Source of the DNA: Methylobacterium sp. Leaf123
Lineage (GTDB): Bacteria > Pseudomonadota > Alphaproteobacteria > Rhizobiales > Beijerinckiaceae
Direction: 5' to 3'
NCBI RefSeq assembly: GCF_001423405.1
Contig: NZ_LMNS01000001.1
Location: 500-64,499 of the forward strand
DNA: 64,000 nt
Shown: positions 26,934 to 35,824 of the stretch, in pieces
Numbering within the stretch: position 1 is the first letter of the stretch
How the letters are laid out: each line of letters begins with the position of its first letter
Program-made: the position numbers and the translations under genes
Notes under the pieces: generated by a model
Told to the model about the DNA's origin: nothing
Database searches by the model: none
The model's input: the letters and a program-made list of their open reading frames with translations, nothing else

Positions 26934-26964
26934 AAAAAGGGCAGCCGCCCGATGGCGACTGCCC
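26934..26964 (-). terminator. Rho-independent terminator of the long phasin gene
   Basis: Read on the minus strand, a GC-rich stem with one mismatch (GGGCAGTCGCC pairing with GGCGGCTGCCC) is followed directly by TTTTT. It lies 29 bp past the stop of the 26993 gene. Confidence 0.75.
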
Positions 26965-26992
26965 CGATCGCGTGTCTTGGCCGGTGCGGAAG

Positions 26993-27781
26993 TCAGTGCC
27001 GGTGGGCGGTGTCGTGCAGGCGGTTGGCGCTGCGGACGATCTCGCTGAAGCAGCTCAACGAGGCGTCGGCGGCGCGCTGCATCTCCGTCACCTGAAGGCG
27101 GATCGCCTCCGCCGGGGACTTGGCGCGGGCGAGCGCCTGGAAATGGGCGAGCACCGCTTCGCTCTCGCCGCGGGCGAAAGCGAACAGCTTCGCGTTGATC
27201 TCTGTGAGCGGCGCGAGCGTGGGCGCGAAAGCGAAATTCGCACCGATGCGGACGCTGTGCGTCTTGGGCCGGGCGTCGTCGGATGCCTTGGCTTCGGGCT
27301 TGGCCTCGGCCAGCGCCGGCAGCAGCGCGGTCTGGGCAAGCGTCTCGGTCGCCGTTTCGACGGCTTCGACCGCCTCAGCCGCAACGACCTCCGGTTCGGC
27401 AATCACAGCAGGCGCCTCATCCGACGCGGCGGTGACCGTCTCTTCGGGAGCCTCGGCCGGCTGGTCGTCCGCAGCGGACTGCACCTCGGCCGGGGCCGGC
27501 TCGCCGGACGCTTCGACAGCCTCGTCTGCGGGGCTCTCGGCGATCTCGACCGCTTGGGTCTCGACCGTTTGGGCCTCCGCAGCCTGAGTCTCCGCGGCTT
27601 GCGCCTCTACGACCGGGGCCTCGGCGGTCTCCGGCGCGTGCGTTTCAGGCTCCGAGCCCGCGTCGGCCGGCGTCTCGGCCAGCAGCGCATCGGCGACCTC
27701 GGTCGGCGTCGCGGTGACGGTCGGCGACGGGGTAGTGGCGGACGCTCCGGGTGCGCGTCCCCTGCGGCGGCTCGACGACAT
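26993..27781 (-). CDS. Phasin-like protein with long acidic Ala/Glu/Pro-rich N-terminus
   Basis: 262 residues in two parts. Residues ~1-165 are low-complexity, dominated by Ala, Glu, Pro and Thr with AETQAAEAQTVETQAVE-type repeats. Residues ~175-262 (INAKLFAFARGESEAVLAHFQALARAKSPAEAIRLQ) resemble the phasin_2 domain that coats polyhydroxyalkanoate granules. A second, ordinary phasin gene is just upstream, at 27945. The long disordered segment is unusual for a phasin and might extend from the granule surface or bind partners; that is inference. Confidence 0.75.
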   Translation of the reverse strand: MSSSRRRGRAPGASATTPSPTVTATPTEVADALLAETPADAGSEPETHAPETAEAPVVEAQAAETQAAEAQTVETQAVEIAESPADEAVEASGEPAPAEVQSAADDQPAEAPEETVTAASDEAPAVIAEPEVVAAEAVEAVETATETLAQTALLPALAEAKPEAKASDDARPKTHSVRIGANFAFAPTLAPLTEINAKLFAFARGESEAVLAHFQALARAKSPAEAIRLQVTEMQRAADASLSCFSEIVRSANRLHDTAHRH

Positions 27782-27944
27782 GGGCCTTCTCCTCGTTCGA
27801 AACCCTCTGCCTCAGCGCGGTTCCGAGCCGAGCCCGGAGCGCTGCGACGGAGCATAGCGTTGAAGCACGAGTGTGCCGAGCCCGCTGAATGCGGATTCGG
27901 CCTCTCATGCTCCCCAGCGGGCCTGAGCCCGCAGCCGGACCGGA

Positions 27945-28301
27945 TTAGCGGCCAGCGGCGCTCTGAGCGAGGGCACCGTATTCCTTGGCCTGGGCCTGGA
28001 ACGCGGCGAACTGGGTCTTCAGGAACTCGGACTGGATCTCGAAGGCCTCGCGCGGGTCCTTCGCGCGCACGACGCGCTGCACGTAGTCGAAGGCGGCGTC
28101 GGCGTTGGTCTTGGTGTGGTCGAGGCTCTTGAGCACCGCGGCGTTCAGCGTCGACTGGACGGTCGTGGCCGAGTTCCGGAGCTGCTCGGAGGTCTTCACC
28201 GCACCGTTCAGGAACGTGCCGAAGGCGTTGCGAGCTTGATCGACGCTCTTGTCGGCGAAGTCGCGGAACTCGGCGGGGATCTCGAAGCTCTGGGTGCTCA
28301 T
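27945..28301 (-). CDS. Phasin family protein
   Basis: This 118-residue, all-helical protein has the phasin core: FADKSVDQARNAFGTFLNGA, AAFDYVQRVVRAKDPREAFEIQSEFLKTQF and a final FQAQAKEYGALAQSAAGR. Phasins coat PHA storage granules and limit their size; this agrees with a Methylobacterium-like, PHB-producing host. The upstream spacer (28302-28530) is AT-rich and should carry its promoter. Confidence 0.88.
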   Translation of the reverse strand: MSTQSFEIPAEFRDFADKSVDQARNAFGTFLNGAVKTSEQLRNSATTVQSTLNAAVLKSLDHTKTNADAAFDYVQRVVRAKDPREAFEIQSEFLKTQFAAFQAQAKEYGALAQSAAGR

Positions 28302-28530
28302 CTGTCTCTCCTGTCAGACGGACCGGGAGAATTCGGTTTCAGGGAGCATCGAAAGCGTCCCTGCGACTAACCGGCCCGCACCTCATATGTTGCGGTGCAA
28401 CATAAAAGTCAAGGACAGTTTCGGGTGCTCGAACAGCAATATCCAGCCGCGCACCGAATGGAATTAAGGTTTTGTTATAAATCGCGATTCGACCGGGCGA
28501 CCCTCATACGGGACGGCGCTGCATCTGGCA

Positions 28531-29835
28531 CTATAATGGCAGCGAACGCCCTTTGCCAAGGGTGTTGCCCAAGGAATGGACAACCGCAGGCTCGGCGGCG
28601 GACGGGCTCATATCGCACTGCCGCATTTTGTATTCGTCCCCGATTCGCCGATACAGCGCCAGCAGCGAATGGGCGTGGGCGGCGAGCGTCAGCGGCGCCT
28701 GCCAGTACCGGTCATAGGCCTCCCGGCCGAGGCGGGCGGTCAGCGCGTCGTCCTTGAGCGCCTCGAAGGCGCCGGCCAGCGCCGCCACCTCCGGCTCGAC
28801 GACGAAGCCGGTCTCACCGTCCATCACCTTCTCCGCCGCACCGGAGCGGCGCGACGCCACGACGGGAATGCCCTGGGCCAGCGCCTCGTAGACCGTGAGC
28901 GGCCCGGTCTCGACCCAGCGCGAGGGTGCGCAGAGCGCACGCGCGCGGCGGCTAAGGATCGCCTCGACCGCCTCCGGGCTTCGCCAGCCGAGCATTTCGG
29001 CGCCCTCCGCCCGCAGACGCGCTTCGAGCGGGCCGGCGCCGATGAAGAGCGCGGGCAGTCCGGCCTGTCGCGCGGCCGCGGCGACGAGATCGGCGCCCTT
29101 TTCCGGGGTCAGGCGCCCGACATAGACGATCGCATCGCCCGAAGCCGGCATGGCCGGCGCGCGCTTCTCCACCCGCACCGGGTTGTCGATGCGGTGATGG
29201 CGCAGGCGCAGGGCCCCGGACCGTCCCGCCACCCGCGCACGGCTGCCGTCGCAGACATGGACGACGTCGAGGTCGGCCCCTCTTGCCGCGACCCGCAGGG
29301 CGGCGGCCCGACCGACGCGCACCAGCTTGTGCAGCCGGCTCTTCGGATCGCAGGCGGCCGCGAGGCAGGCGCCGGAGAGCGGGACCAGCGCGCAGGGCTC
29401 GGCCCGGTCGAAGCGGTAATCGACACCGTTCGGGCAGGTGAGGGCGTAGTCGTGCAGGGTCAGAACCAGGGGAACGCCGCGGCCGAGCAGCACCGGCAGC
29501 ACGGCGGGTGAGAGCGCGCGGGTCCACTGGTGCAAGTGAAGACAGTCGGGCGGCACCGGCAGGCTGTAGAGGGCGCCCGCGAGCCGCGCGGCGGCCTCGC
29601 CGTTCCAGATCCCCGACGCCGCGCCGCGCCATGCCGGCAGCGACCACACATCCGGCAGACCAAGGTCGATACGGTGCAGGCGCGGATGGTCGAGCAGCGG
29701 ATCGACGGGCCCGGTGATCGCCTGGATGTAGGTCACCTCCGCGCCGGCCTCCGCCAGCCCGCGGGCGGATTCCATCGCGACCTTCTCGGCGCCCCCGCTC
29801 GCGGCGGCGAATTCGGCGAGGATCACGACGTGCAT
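28531..29835 (-). CDS. Glycosyltransferase family 4
   Basis: 434 residues with a GT-B layout. The N-terminal domain begins MHVVILAEFAAASGGAEKVAMESARGL without its extra loop residues changing the glycine-rich motif. The C-terminal domain has IVYVGRLTPEKGADLV, MLGWRSPEAVEAIL and the donor-binding PSRWVETGPLTVYEALAQGIPVVAS. It is paralogous to the divergent gene at 30050: both share the order of motifs LHDYALTCPNG/MHEFFLVCPNG and the RIDNPVRVE/RIDNPISVE hinge. Likely surface glycan synthesis; the acceptor is unknown. Confidence 0.87.
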   Translation of the reverse strand: MHVVILAEFAAASGGAEKVAMESARGLAEAGAEVTYIQAITGPVDPLLDHPRLHRIDLGLPDVWSLPAWRGAASGIWNGEAAARLAGALYSLPVPPDCLHLHQWTRALSPAVLPVLLGRGVPLVLTLHDYALTCPNGVDYRFDRAEPCALVPLSGACLAAACDPKSRLHKLVRVGRAAALRVAARGADLDVVHVCDGSRARVAGRSGALRLRHHRIDNPVRVEKRAPAMPASGDAIVYVGRLTPEKGADLVAAAARQAGLPALFIGAGPLEARLRAEGAEMLGWRSPEAVEAILSRRARALCAPSRWVETGPLTVYEALAQGIPVVASRRSGAAEKVMDGETGFVVEPEVAALAGAFEALKDDALTARLGREAYDRYWQAPLTLAAHAHSLLALYRRIGDEYKMRQCDMSPSAAEPAVVHSLGNTLGKGRSLPL

Positions 29836-30049
29836 GGTGGCGCCCCGTCCGGAAGCGCGGGCACCGTCCCGAAGAGAAATCTTCGGACGAAACGATGCTC
29901 TCGCGGTGAGGCCGCCCTGGCGCGGCGCGTGTCCGTTCAGGGTTTACGGGAGATCAACTGCCGGCTGGTAAACGTCGGCCAAACACCGATCCTCCGTGAG
30001 ACACCGTGCATCGGGCGGGTCACGAGGTGGCGAGGGAGCGAGAATCGCC

Positions 30050-31321
30050 GTGCACGTCGTCCTCGTTCTCGATCATGCCCATATCAATGGCGGCCAAGCC
30101 AAAGTCGCCCTCGACTCTGCTGTGGGCCTGCGCCAACGCGGCCACCGGGTCACGGTCTTCGCCGCGGTCGGCCCAATCGATCCCCGACTCGCCGAGAGCG
30201 GCGCGCGCGTCGTCTGCCTCGGGCAGGACGACATCGCCTCCACCACCAACAAACTCGCCTTCGCTGCCCAGGCGATCTGGAACCGCCGCGCATCCGCACG
30301 CCTCGCCGCGGAACTGGCGCTGTGCGATCCCCGCGACACGCTGGTCCATGTCCACGCCTTCGCCAAGGCGCTCTCACCCTCGATCGGCACGGCGATCCGG
30401 CGCTCGGGTCTGCCGTGCCTCTACACGATGCACGAGTTCTTCCTCGTCTGCCCCAATGGCGGCTTCTACGAATATCCGGCCGACCGGATCTGCCACCGCA
30501 CGCCGATGTCGGCGGCCTGTCTCACCACGAATTGCGACGCGCGCTCCTATCCGCGCAAGCTCCTGCGGGTGGTGCGCCATCTCGGCCTGGAGCACGTCGC
30601 CGGCCTGCCCAGCCTGTTCCGCCACGTGGTCACGATCAGCGCGCTCCAAGAGCGGGTGGTCGCGCCGCTCCTGCCTCCGCGCACGGTGTTCCACCGGATC
30701 GACAATCCGATCTCGGTCGAGCGGCAGCCGCTCGAGCATGAGGGCCGGGGTGATGTTCTGTTCGTCGGCCGCATCTCGACGGAGAAGGGCGCCCCGGTCT
30801 TCGCCGAGGCCGCGCGGCGGGCCGGCCTCCGCCCGGTCTTCGTCGGCGACGGTCCGAACGCGGCGGAGCTGAAGGCGCGCTATCCCGAGGCGGTGATGCT
30901 CGGCTGGAAGACCGGGCCGGAGGTGCAGGCTCTGATGCGGCGTGCCCGCGCACTGGTGTTCCCGAGCATTTGGTACGAGGGCCAGCCGCTCACCGTCTAC
31001 GAAGCGCTGGCCTGCGGCTGCCCGGTCATCGTCTCCGATGCCTGTGCCGGGCGCGAGGCGGTGGAGGACGGCGAGAACGGGTTCTGGTTCCGCTCCGGCG
31101 ATGCCGGCGCGCTCGCCGCCCACCTCACCCGGCTGTCGGACGACGCGCTCGCCGCCCGAATGGCCGAGCGCGCCTACGAGCGCTACTGGGCGGCGCCGCT
31201 CAGCGTGGACGCGCATCTCGACCGGCTGGAGCAGGTCTACGGCCTCGTGATGCGCGAGGCGCCCGCCCTTCGCCCGGTCGAGGGGCCGGGTTTGCGCGGC
31301 GCGGCATCCGCCGGCCTGTAA
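30050..31321 (+). CDS. Glycosyltransferase family 4
   Basis: 423 residues from GTG 30050, where the frame becomes VHVVLVLDHAHINGGQAKVAL and GAGGGAG lies upstream. The C-terminal GT-B domain shows VLFVGRISTEKGAPVF, MLGWKTGPEVQALM and the donor-site FPSIWYEGQPLTVYEALACG. It faces its paralogue at 28531-29835 across a 214-bp spacer, so the pair is probably a divergent duplication and may share a promoter region. Confidence 0.87.
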   Translation: MHVVLVLDHAHINGGQAKVALDSAVGLRQRGHRVTVFAAVGPIDPRLAESGARVVCLGQDDIASTTNKLAFAAQAIWNRRASARLAAELALCDPRDTLVHVHAFAKALSPSIGTAIRRSGLPCLYTMHEFFLVCPNGGFYEYPADRICHRTPMSAACLTTNCDARSYPRKLLRVVRHLGLEHVAGLPSLFRHVVTISALQERVVAPLLPPRTVFHRIDNPISVERQPLEHEGRGDVLFVGRISTEKGAPVFAEAARRAGLRPVFVGDGPNAAELKARYPEAVMLGWKTGPEVQALMRRARALVFPSIWYEGQPLTVYEALACGCPVIVSDACAGREAVEDGENGFWFRSGDAGALAAHLTRLSDDALAARMAERAYERYWAAPLSVDAHLDRLEQVYGLVMREAPALRPVEGPGLRGAASAGL

Positions 31322-31408
31322 GCCGCGACGCAACAGGAACGCTCGCCTCGCGTTGGTGCGCATGAAGGCCGCGACACGCGGCGCGCTCGACAACGGAGAC
31401 CGATCCCC

Positions 31409-31588
31409 ATGTCCGAGACCACCAAGCAGCCGACCGACGAGACCAAGCCCAAGGGCTTCCAGCAGGACGGCAAGGGCGACAAGTCGATGCCCGAGAATTC
31501 GAAGGACGAGAAGGACGAGCGCCTCGACGAGGCGCTGGAAGAGACCTTCCCGTCGAGCGATCCGGTCTCGGTGAAGATCACGAAGTAA
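31409..31588 (+). CDS. 59-residue acidic protein with ETFPSSDP motif
   Basis: A short, very polar Lys/Asp/Glu-rich protein opening MSETTKQPTDETKPKGFQQD and ending LEETFPSSDPVSVKITK. The ETFP(A/S)SDP tail is a recurring signature of small alphaproteobacterial proteins of unknown function, which supports this as a real gene despite its length. It lies 87 bp after the GT4 gene and is followed by a hairpin at 31601. Confidence 0.75.
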   Translation: MSETTKQPTDETKPKGFQQDGKGDKSMPENSKDEKDERLDEALEETFPSSDPVSVKITK

Positions 31589-31600
31589 GGGGTTGGAACG

Positions 31601-31626
31601 GAGCCGGGCGATAAGGCGCCCGGCTC
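31601..31626. terminator. 10-bp stem-loop between convergent genes
   Basis: Arms GAGCCGGGCG (31601-31610) and CGCCCGGCTC (31617-31626) with a 6-nt loop, placed between the 59-residue protein gene and the convergent peptidase-hydrolase gene. Confidence 0.6.
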
Positions 31627-31633
31627 CCGCGCC

Positions 31634-33568
31634 TTATCGTACAAGGGCGACGTTCAGCTTGGCCCGGCGGCGCTGCTGCGCCAGGCCCGACTTGGCCAGC
31701 ATCGATTGTGTTGCGCCCGTCAGGTCGAGGGTGATGTCCTGCCTGAGGATGCGGCTGAGCGTTGATTGCAGTGTCGTGCCGTCGTTGTCGAAATCCCCGT
31801 GATGGACGGATCGACTCTTCTCGCTCGGTGAGAGGAACCAGTTGCACGCCTGCGGTCGCCAGAAGGATTTGGGGATTGTCTGGGCGAACTTGGCCATTCC
31901 CAGGATCGGAACGCCGTCCCGTACGCCCGGAATACGTGGGCGTGCTTCAAAGGCTGCGCTGACAAGATACAGCAACGACTTGTGGTAGATGTTGGCGCAA
32001 TGGTCGTTCTGCTCGGTGGCGTCGTCGAGCGTGTAGAGATCAAAGCTCTCGATCTTGCCGGCCTCAATGAGCGGTTTGAAGACGGTATCGAACAAGTCCA
32101 TCGTGCAGGCGGGTGCCCAAAGCGACAGGCTCCTGATTTTGACGCCGCCATCGACGAGATGCTGCGCCAGCAAGCCATGCAGGATCGAGCCGGCGCTATG
32201 GCCTACGAGGTGGATCTCGTCGATCCCTCCGTCTTTGTAGAGCTCGATCAGGTGGTCGGCCATCAGCCGTGCGCCGCCCTTCTTGTTCTTCGTGGCGCCT
32301 TCGGCGTTCTCTTTCATCTCGTCCCAGAGTGCCTTGCCGCCGAGGAGCCGCGCCAGGGGTTCGAGGGTGTCGTCGAGGCGATCGAGCATGAAGTCTTTGG
32401 CGCGATCGAGGAAATCCTCGTCGCGCCGGCCACGGACCGCCTCCCTGAGGATGTTGCCGAGCGTCGTCCAAGCATCCGATCGCCAGATGAGGGAGAGCGG
32501 ATAGACCTCGGCCTTGAGCAGGGGTTCGCGGTTGTTGGCGACGGTCTGGATCGCAGCATCCTGCGAGACGAGGCCGCCATGCGCGTAGATGACGACTTTC
32601 TTCTTCGCCCAGCCATCCATGCGCTTGGGCATCTGTTCGGTGATGAGGCTGCGCAGGGCGCTCGGCGTCAGGCCGTAGGAGCCTTTGTCGTCGAGGAGCC
32701 CGTCATTCTTACAGGCGATGATGTAGGGGCGTAGCGAGGCGTAGACCTGACTCTCATAGCTGCGCGGCGCGCCGACCATCATCTCTGATGAACCTACGGG
32801 CCGGCCGACTGCGACCGGTGCGCCGAGGGCCGCCACCCAGACATCGGTGCCGTTACTGAGCCAGTCGGCGTAGGTCAGGAGAGCGATTCCGCCTCTGCCC
32901 CAGCGCGGCCCCCAGCTATTCTGAATCCAAAAGCCCTCCCGGTTGTATCCGACGACGGCGAAGGCATGGCCGCCGATTACGCCTTCCTCGAAGACGATGG
33001 CTTCATCGCCTTCTTGGACCCGTTGCCACCCCGTGTGCACGGTGGCCGTCGCAAATAGGACGCCGGTCTCGCTGATGGCCGCGTGCATCGCCACCAAGTC
33101 TTTGTGGTTGACCCTGAAATACGCGCCCAGCGGACGCTCCAGGGCGTCGGCGGCGCGGGTCTCGGTGAGCGTGACGTCCCCCTTCTTGTCTTTCCAGAGC
33201 CTCTCCGCGCAGAGCCCGTGCTTGTGCCAACCCTTCATGGCCCCCCGGGCGCTGGACCCGTCATACTCCTCGCCCGGCCACTCGTCGTAGCGCTTGGCCA
33301 TCGCGTAGAGCATCCAGGCGCTGACCGAATCGGCCGTTTCCGTGCCGCCCCGCGCCTTAATCAGGTAATTCGCGACAGTGGCGAGGCCGTACCCGGTACA
33401 GGCCCCCTCCTTACCCTGATCGAGGATCGGGATTTTGTGACTTCGAAAGCTCTCGATGTCCGAGATTGCCCTCACCGCAACGAGACTTGAGATGTACAGC
33501 GTATCGCGGAAGTCGATTGTGTCTGGAAGCGCATCGAATGTGCGTTTGGCGGGTGTTTTCATATCCAT
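31634..33568 (-). CDS. Papain-like (C1) peptidase fused to alpha/beta hydrolase
   Basis: 644 residues from ATG 33568, preceded by an excellent AGGGAGG. The N-terminal part is a C1-type cysteine peptidase: Cys57 (GKEGACTGYG), His201 (GGHAFAVVGYN) and Asn217 (WIQNSWGPRWG). From about residue 320 an alpha/beta-hydrolase-like domain follows, with KKVVIYAHGGLVS and the nucleophile elbow GHSAGS (Ser458). No signal peptide is evident, so it is probably cytoplasmic. Codon use looks less GC-biased than neighbours and its 5' spacer is AT-rich, which suggests transfer. Substrate and role are unknown; a bound-toxin or defence effector is only a possibility. Confidence 0.75.
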   Translation of the reverse strand: MDMKTPAKRTFDALPDTIDFRDTLYISSLVAVRAISDIESFRSHKIPILDQGKEGACTGYGLATVANYLIKARGGTETADSVSAWMLYAMAKRYDEWPGEEYDGSSARGAMKGWHKHGLCAERLWKDKKGDVTLTETRAADALERPLGAYFRVNHKDLVAMHAAISETGVLFATATVHTGWQRVQEGDEAIVFEEGVIGGHAFAVVGYNREGFWIQNSWGPRWGRGGIALLTYADWLSNGTDVWVAALGAPVAVGRPVGSSEMMVGAPRSYESQVYASLRPYIIACKNDGLLDDKGSYGLTPSALRSLITEQMPKRMDGWAKKKVVIYAHGGLVSQDAAIQTVANNREPLLKAEVYPLSLIWRSDAWTTLGNILREAVRGRRDEDFLDRAKDFMLDRLDDTLEPLARLLGGKALWDEMKENAEGATKNKKGGARLMADHLIELYKDGGIDEIHLVGHSAGSILHGLLAQHLVDGGVKIRSLSLWAPACTMDLFDTVFKPLIEAGKIESFDLYTLDDATEQNDHCANIYHKSLLYLVSAAFEARPRIPGVRDGVPILGMAKFAQTIPKSFWRPQACNWFLSPSEKSRSVHHGDFDNDGTTLQSTLSRILRQDITLDLTGATQSMLAKSGLAQQRRRAKLNVALVR

Positions 33569-33973
33569 GAAACCCTCCCTGTCACGCGACGGAGGAACCA
33601 TGCCGTTCGCGAATCCGCGACATTAAACGCTTGGGGTGATTTTCGCGAGAGTTCTCACAACTTCAGATTAGCAACTCTAGAATTTTCATCAAAGCGTGTG
33701 CCGTGAAATTTGAAAGACGGCGAAATGCCTGATTTTACGCGCGATTTCAATTTTGCACATTTGGATGCCGTCACTGGTGCGCCCGGCTCTGTAGACGACA
33801 GATCTCGGAGGGACGCTGACCAAAAGGAGTAATTCGATCGGAAATTGGCCTCGGCGGGTTCGATCGGTTCGTCCGACCTTCACGCGGATTTCGAGTCGGC
33901 GCGGCGAAAACAAAAGCCCCACCCGGCACAGGGCCAGGCGGGGCTGTTCTTGTCGAGTCCGTCGCTGATGCGC
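33569..33973. other. 405-bp AT-rich intergenic region
   Basis: The first ~270 bp upstream of the peptidase-hydrolase gene are clearly AT-rich for this genome and fit a promoter on horizontally acquired DNA. The part near 33907-33945 is the terminator of the convergent-side acyl-CoA dehydrogenase. No gene seen. Confidence 0.5.
33907..33945 (-). terminator. Rho-independent terminator of the acyl-CoA dehydrogenase gene
   Basis: On the minus strand, AGCCCCGCC pairs with GGTGGGGCT and is followed by TTTTGTTTT, 29 bp after the mcd stop codon. Confidence 0.8.
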
Positions 33974-35662
33974 TTACTGCTCCAGCAGGCGCCGGGCGAT
34001 GACCTGGGCCTGGATCTCGGCGGCACCCTCGAAGATCGAGAGGATGCGCGCGTCGCACAGCACGCGGCTGATCTTGTATTCCAGCGCGAAGCCGTTGCCG
34101 CCGTGGATCTGCAGGGCGTTGTCCGCCGCCGCCCAGGCGACGCGGGCGCCGAGCAGCTTGGCCATGCCGGCCTCGAGATCGCAGCGCTTGCCCTCGTCCT
34201 TCTCGCGGGCGGAGAAGTAGGTGAGCTGGCGGGCGATGTTGATCTCGACCGCCATCATCGCGAGCTTGTCGGCCACGCGCGGGAACTCGACCAGCGCCTT
34301 GCCGAACTGCACCCGCTCCTCGGCGTAGCGCAGGCCGATATCGAGGGCTGACTGCGCCACGCCGATGGCGCGGGCCGCGGTCTGGATGCGGGCCGATTCG
34401 AAGGTCTGCATGAGCTGGGCGAAGCCCTTGCCCTCGATCTCGCCGAGCAGGTTGTTAGCCGGCACGGCGAAGTCCTCGAAGGAGAGTTCGTACTCCTTCA
34501 TGCCGCGGTAGCCGAGCACCTCGATCTCGCCGCCGGACAGGCCCTGGACCGGGAAGGGCTCTTCGTCCGTGCCGCGGGGCTTCTCGGCGATCAGCATCGA
34601 GAGACCGCGGTGGCCCTTCTCCTCGGGCTTGGTGCGCACGAGCACGGTCATGATGTCGGCGCGCACGGGGTGGGTGATCCAGGTCTTGTTGCCCGAGATC
34701 TTCCACTGGTCGCCGTCCTTGACGGCCTTGGTGCGCAGGCTCGCGAGGTCGGAGCCGGTGTTCGGCTCGGTGAAGACGGCGGTCGGCAGGATGTCGCCGC
34801 TGGCGATGCCCGGCAGGAAGCGCTGCTTCTGCTCCTCGGTGCCGCCGCACAGGATCAGTTCGGCGGCGATCTCCGAGCGGGTGCCGAGGGAGCCGACGCC
34901 GATATAGGCGCGCGACAGCTCCTCCGAGACCACGCACATCGCGGCCTTGGGCATGCCCATGCCGCCGTATTCCTCGGGGATGGTGAGGCCGAACACGCCG
35001 AGTTCGGCCATCTTCTCGATGATCGACATCGGGATGTAGGCGTTCTTCAGGTGCCACTCGTGGGCCTGCTCCACCACCTCGGCCTTGCCGAAGCGGCGCA
35101 TCTCGGAGCGGATCGCCTCCATATCCTCGTCGAGGCCCGAGGCGCCGATGGTGGCCGCCCCCGCGCTCGTGGCTTCGCGAATCTTGGCCACCAGCGCGGC
35201 GCGGTTGGCCGGCGTGTTGCCCTCGGCCACCATGGCGTCGATGGCCGGCGTCCGGAAGGACGCGAGTTCAGCGGCGGTGAAGCCGAGCGCGGTCGGACGG
35301 ACCATCTCGCCCTGGCTCATCGGAATGCCGCCGAACATCTGGTCGAGATACTCGCCGACGCCGATCTTCACGAGCAGCGCCTCGGTCTCGCCGAAGCTGC
35401 CCTCGCCCTTGAGCCGCTCGGCGTAGTCGGCGAGCTCGCGCACCGCCTCGCCGTAGGTGGCGAGCCAGGACAGGCCGTGGGCGGCGTGCTGCTCGCGCTC
35501 CAGCGCGCCCGCGTCGAGCTTACCCTCGGGGCCCGTCACCCGCGCCTTCACGCGGGCGGTCGCCTCGGCGACGAGGGCCTTGGCGCCCGCGGCGGCGTCC
35601 TTGGCCAGGGCGACGAAATCGTTCGGGTCGTTGGCGGGCTGGACGGCGGGGGAAGCTGCCAT
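33974..35662 (-). CDS. mcd: Acyl-CoA dehydrogenase, probable methylsuccinyl-CoA dehydrogenase
   Basis: 562 residues from ATG 35662 (AAGAGAG upstream). The C-terminal ~390 residues are an acyl-CoA dehydrogenase: TIPEEYGGMGMP, TEPNTGSDLASLRTKAV, GNKTWITHPVRADI, QTAARAIGVAQSALD, QIHGGNGFALEYKISRVLCDARI. An extra helical N-terminal region of about 160 residues is characteristic of methylsuccinyl-CoA dehydrogenase (Mcd) of the ethylmalonyl-CoA pathway, which regenerates glyoxylate during C1/C2 growth. The specific assignment is inference from length and architecture; an isobutyryl-CoA label has been used for such genes in Methylobacterium. Confidence 0.8.
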   Translation of the reverse strand: MAASPAVQPANDPNDFVALAKDAAAGAKALVAEATARVKARVTGPEGKLDAGALEREQHAAHGLSWLATYGEAVRELADYAERLKGEGSFGETEALLVKIGVGEYLDQMFGGIPMSQGEMVRPTALGFTAAELASFRTPAIDAMVAEGNTPANRAALVAKIREATSAGAATIGASGLDEDMEAIRSEMRRFGKAEVVEQAHEWHLKNAYIPMSIIEKMAELGVFGLTIPEEYGGMGMPKAAMCVVSEELSRAYIGVGSLGTRSEIAAELILCGGTEEQKQRFLPGIASGDILPTAVFTEPNTGSDLASLRTKAVKDGDQWKISGNKTWITHPVRADIMTVLVRTKPEEKGHRGLSMLIAEKPRGTDEEPFPVQGLSGGEIEVLGYRGMKEYELSFEDFAVPANNLLGEIEGKGFAQLMQTFESARIQTAARAIGVAQSALDIGLRYAEERVQFGKALVEFPRVADKLAMMAVEINIARQLTYFSAREKDEGKRCDLEAGMAKLLGARVAWAAADNALQIHGGNGFALEYKISRVLCDARILSIFEGAAEIQAQVIARRLLEQ

Positions 35663-35824
35663 GTGGGACTCTCTTTTCAAGCGCTCCGAGCCGAAGTGGG
35701 TGGCGTGGCGGAGCGCGGTTCTCGGGAAACCGGTTAGATGCTTCCTTTATAGGCCGGATCGCCGGCACAATAGTGGTTTCTCATCGCCGCATCCCCCGTC
35801 TTTAGGCTGAATTCATCATACGGT

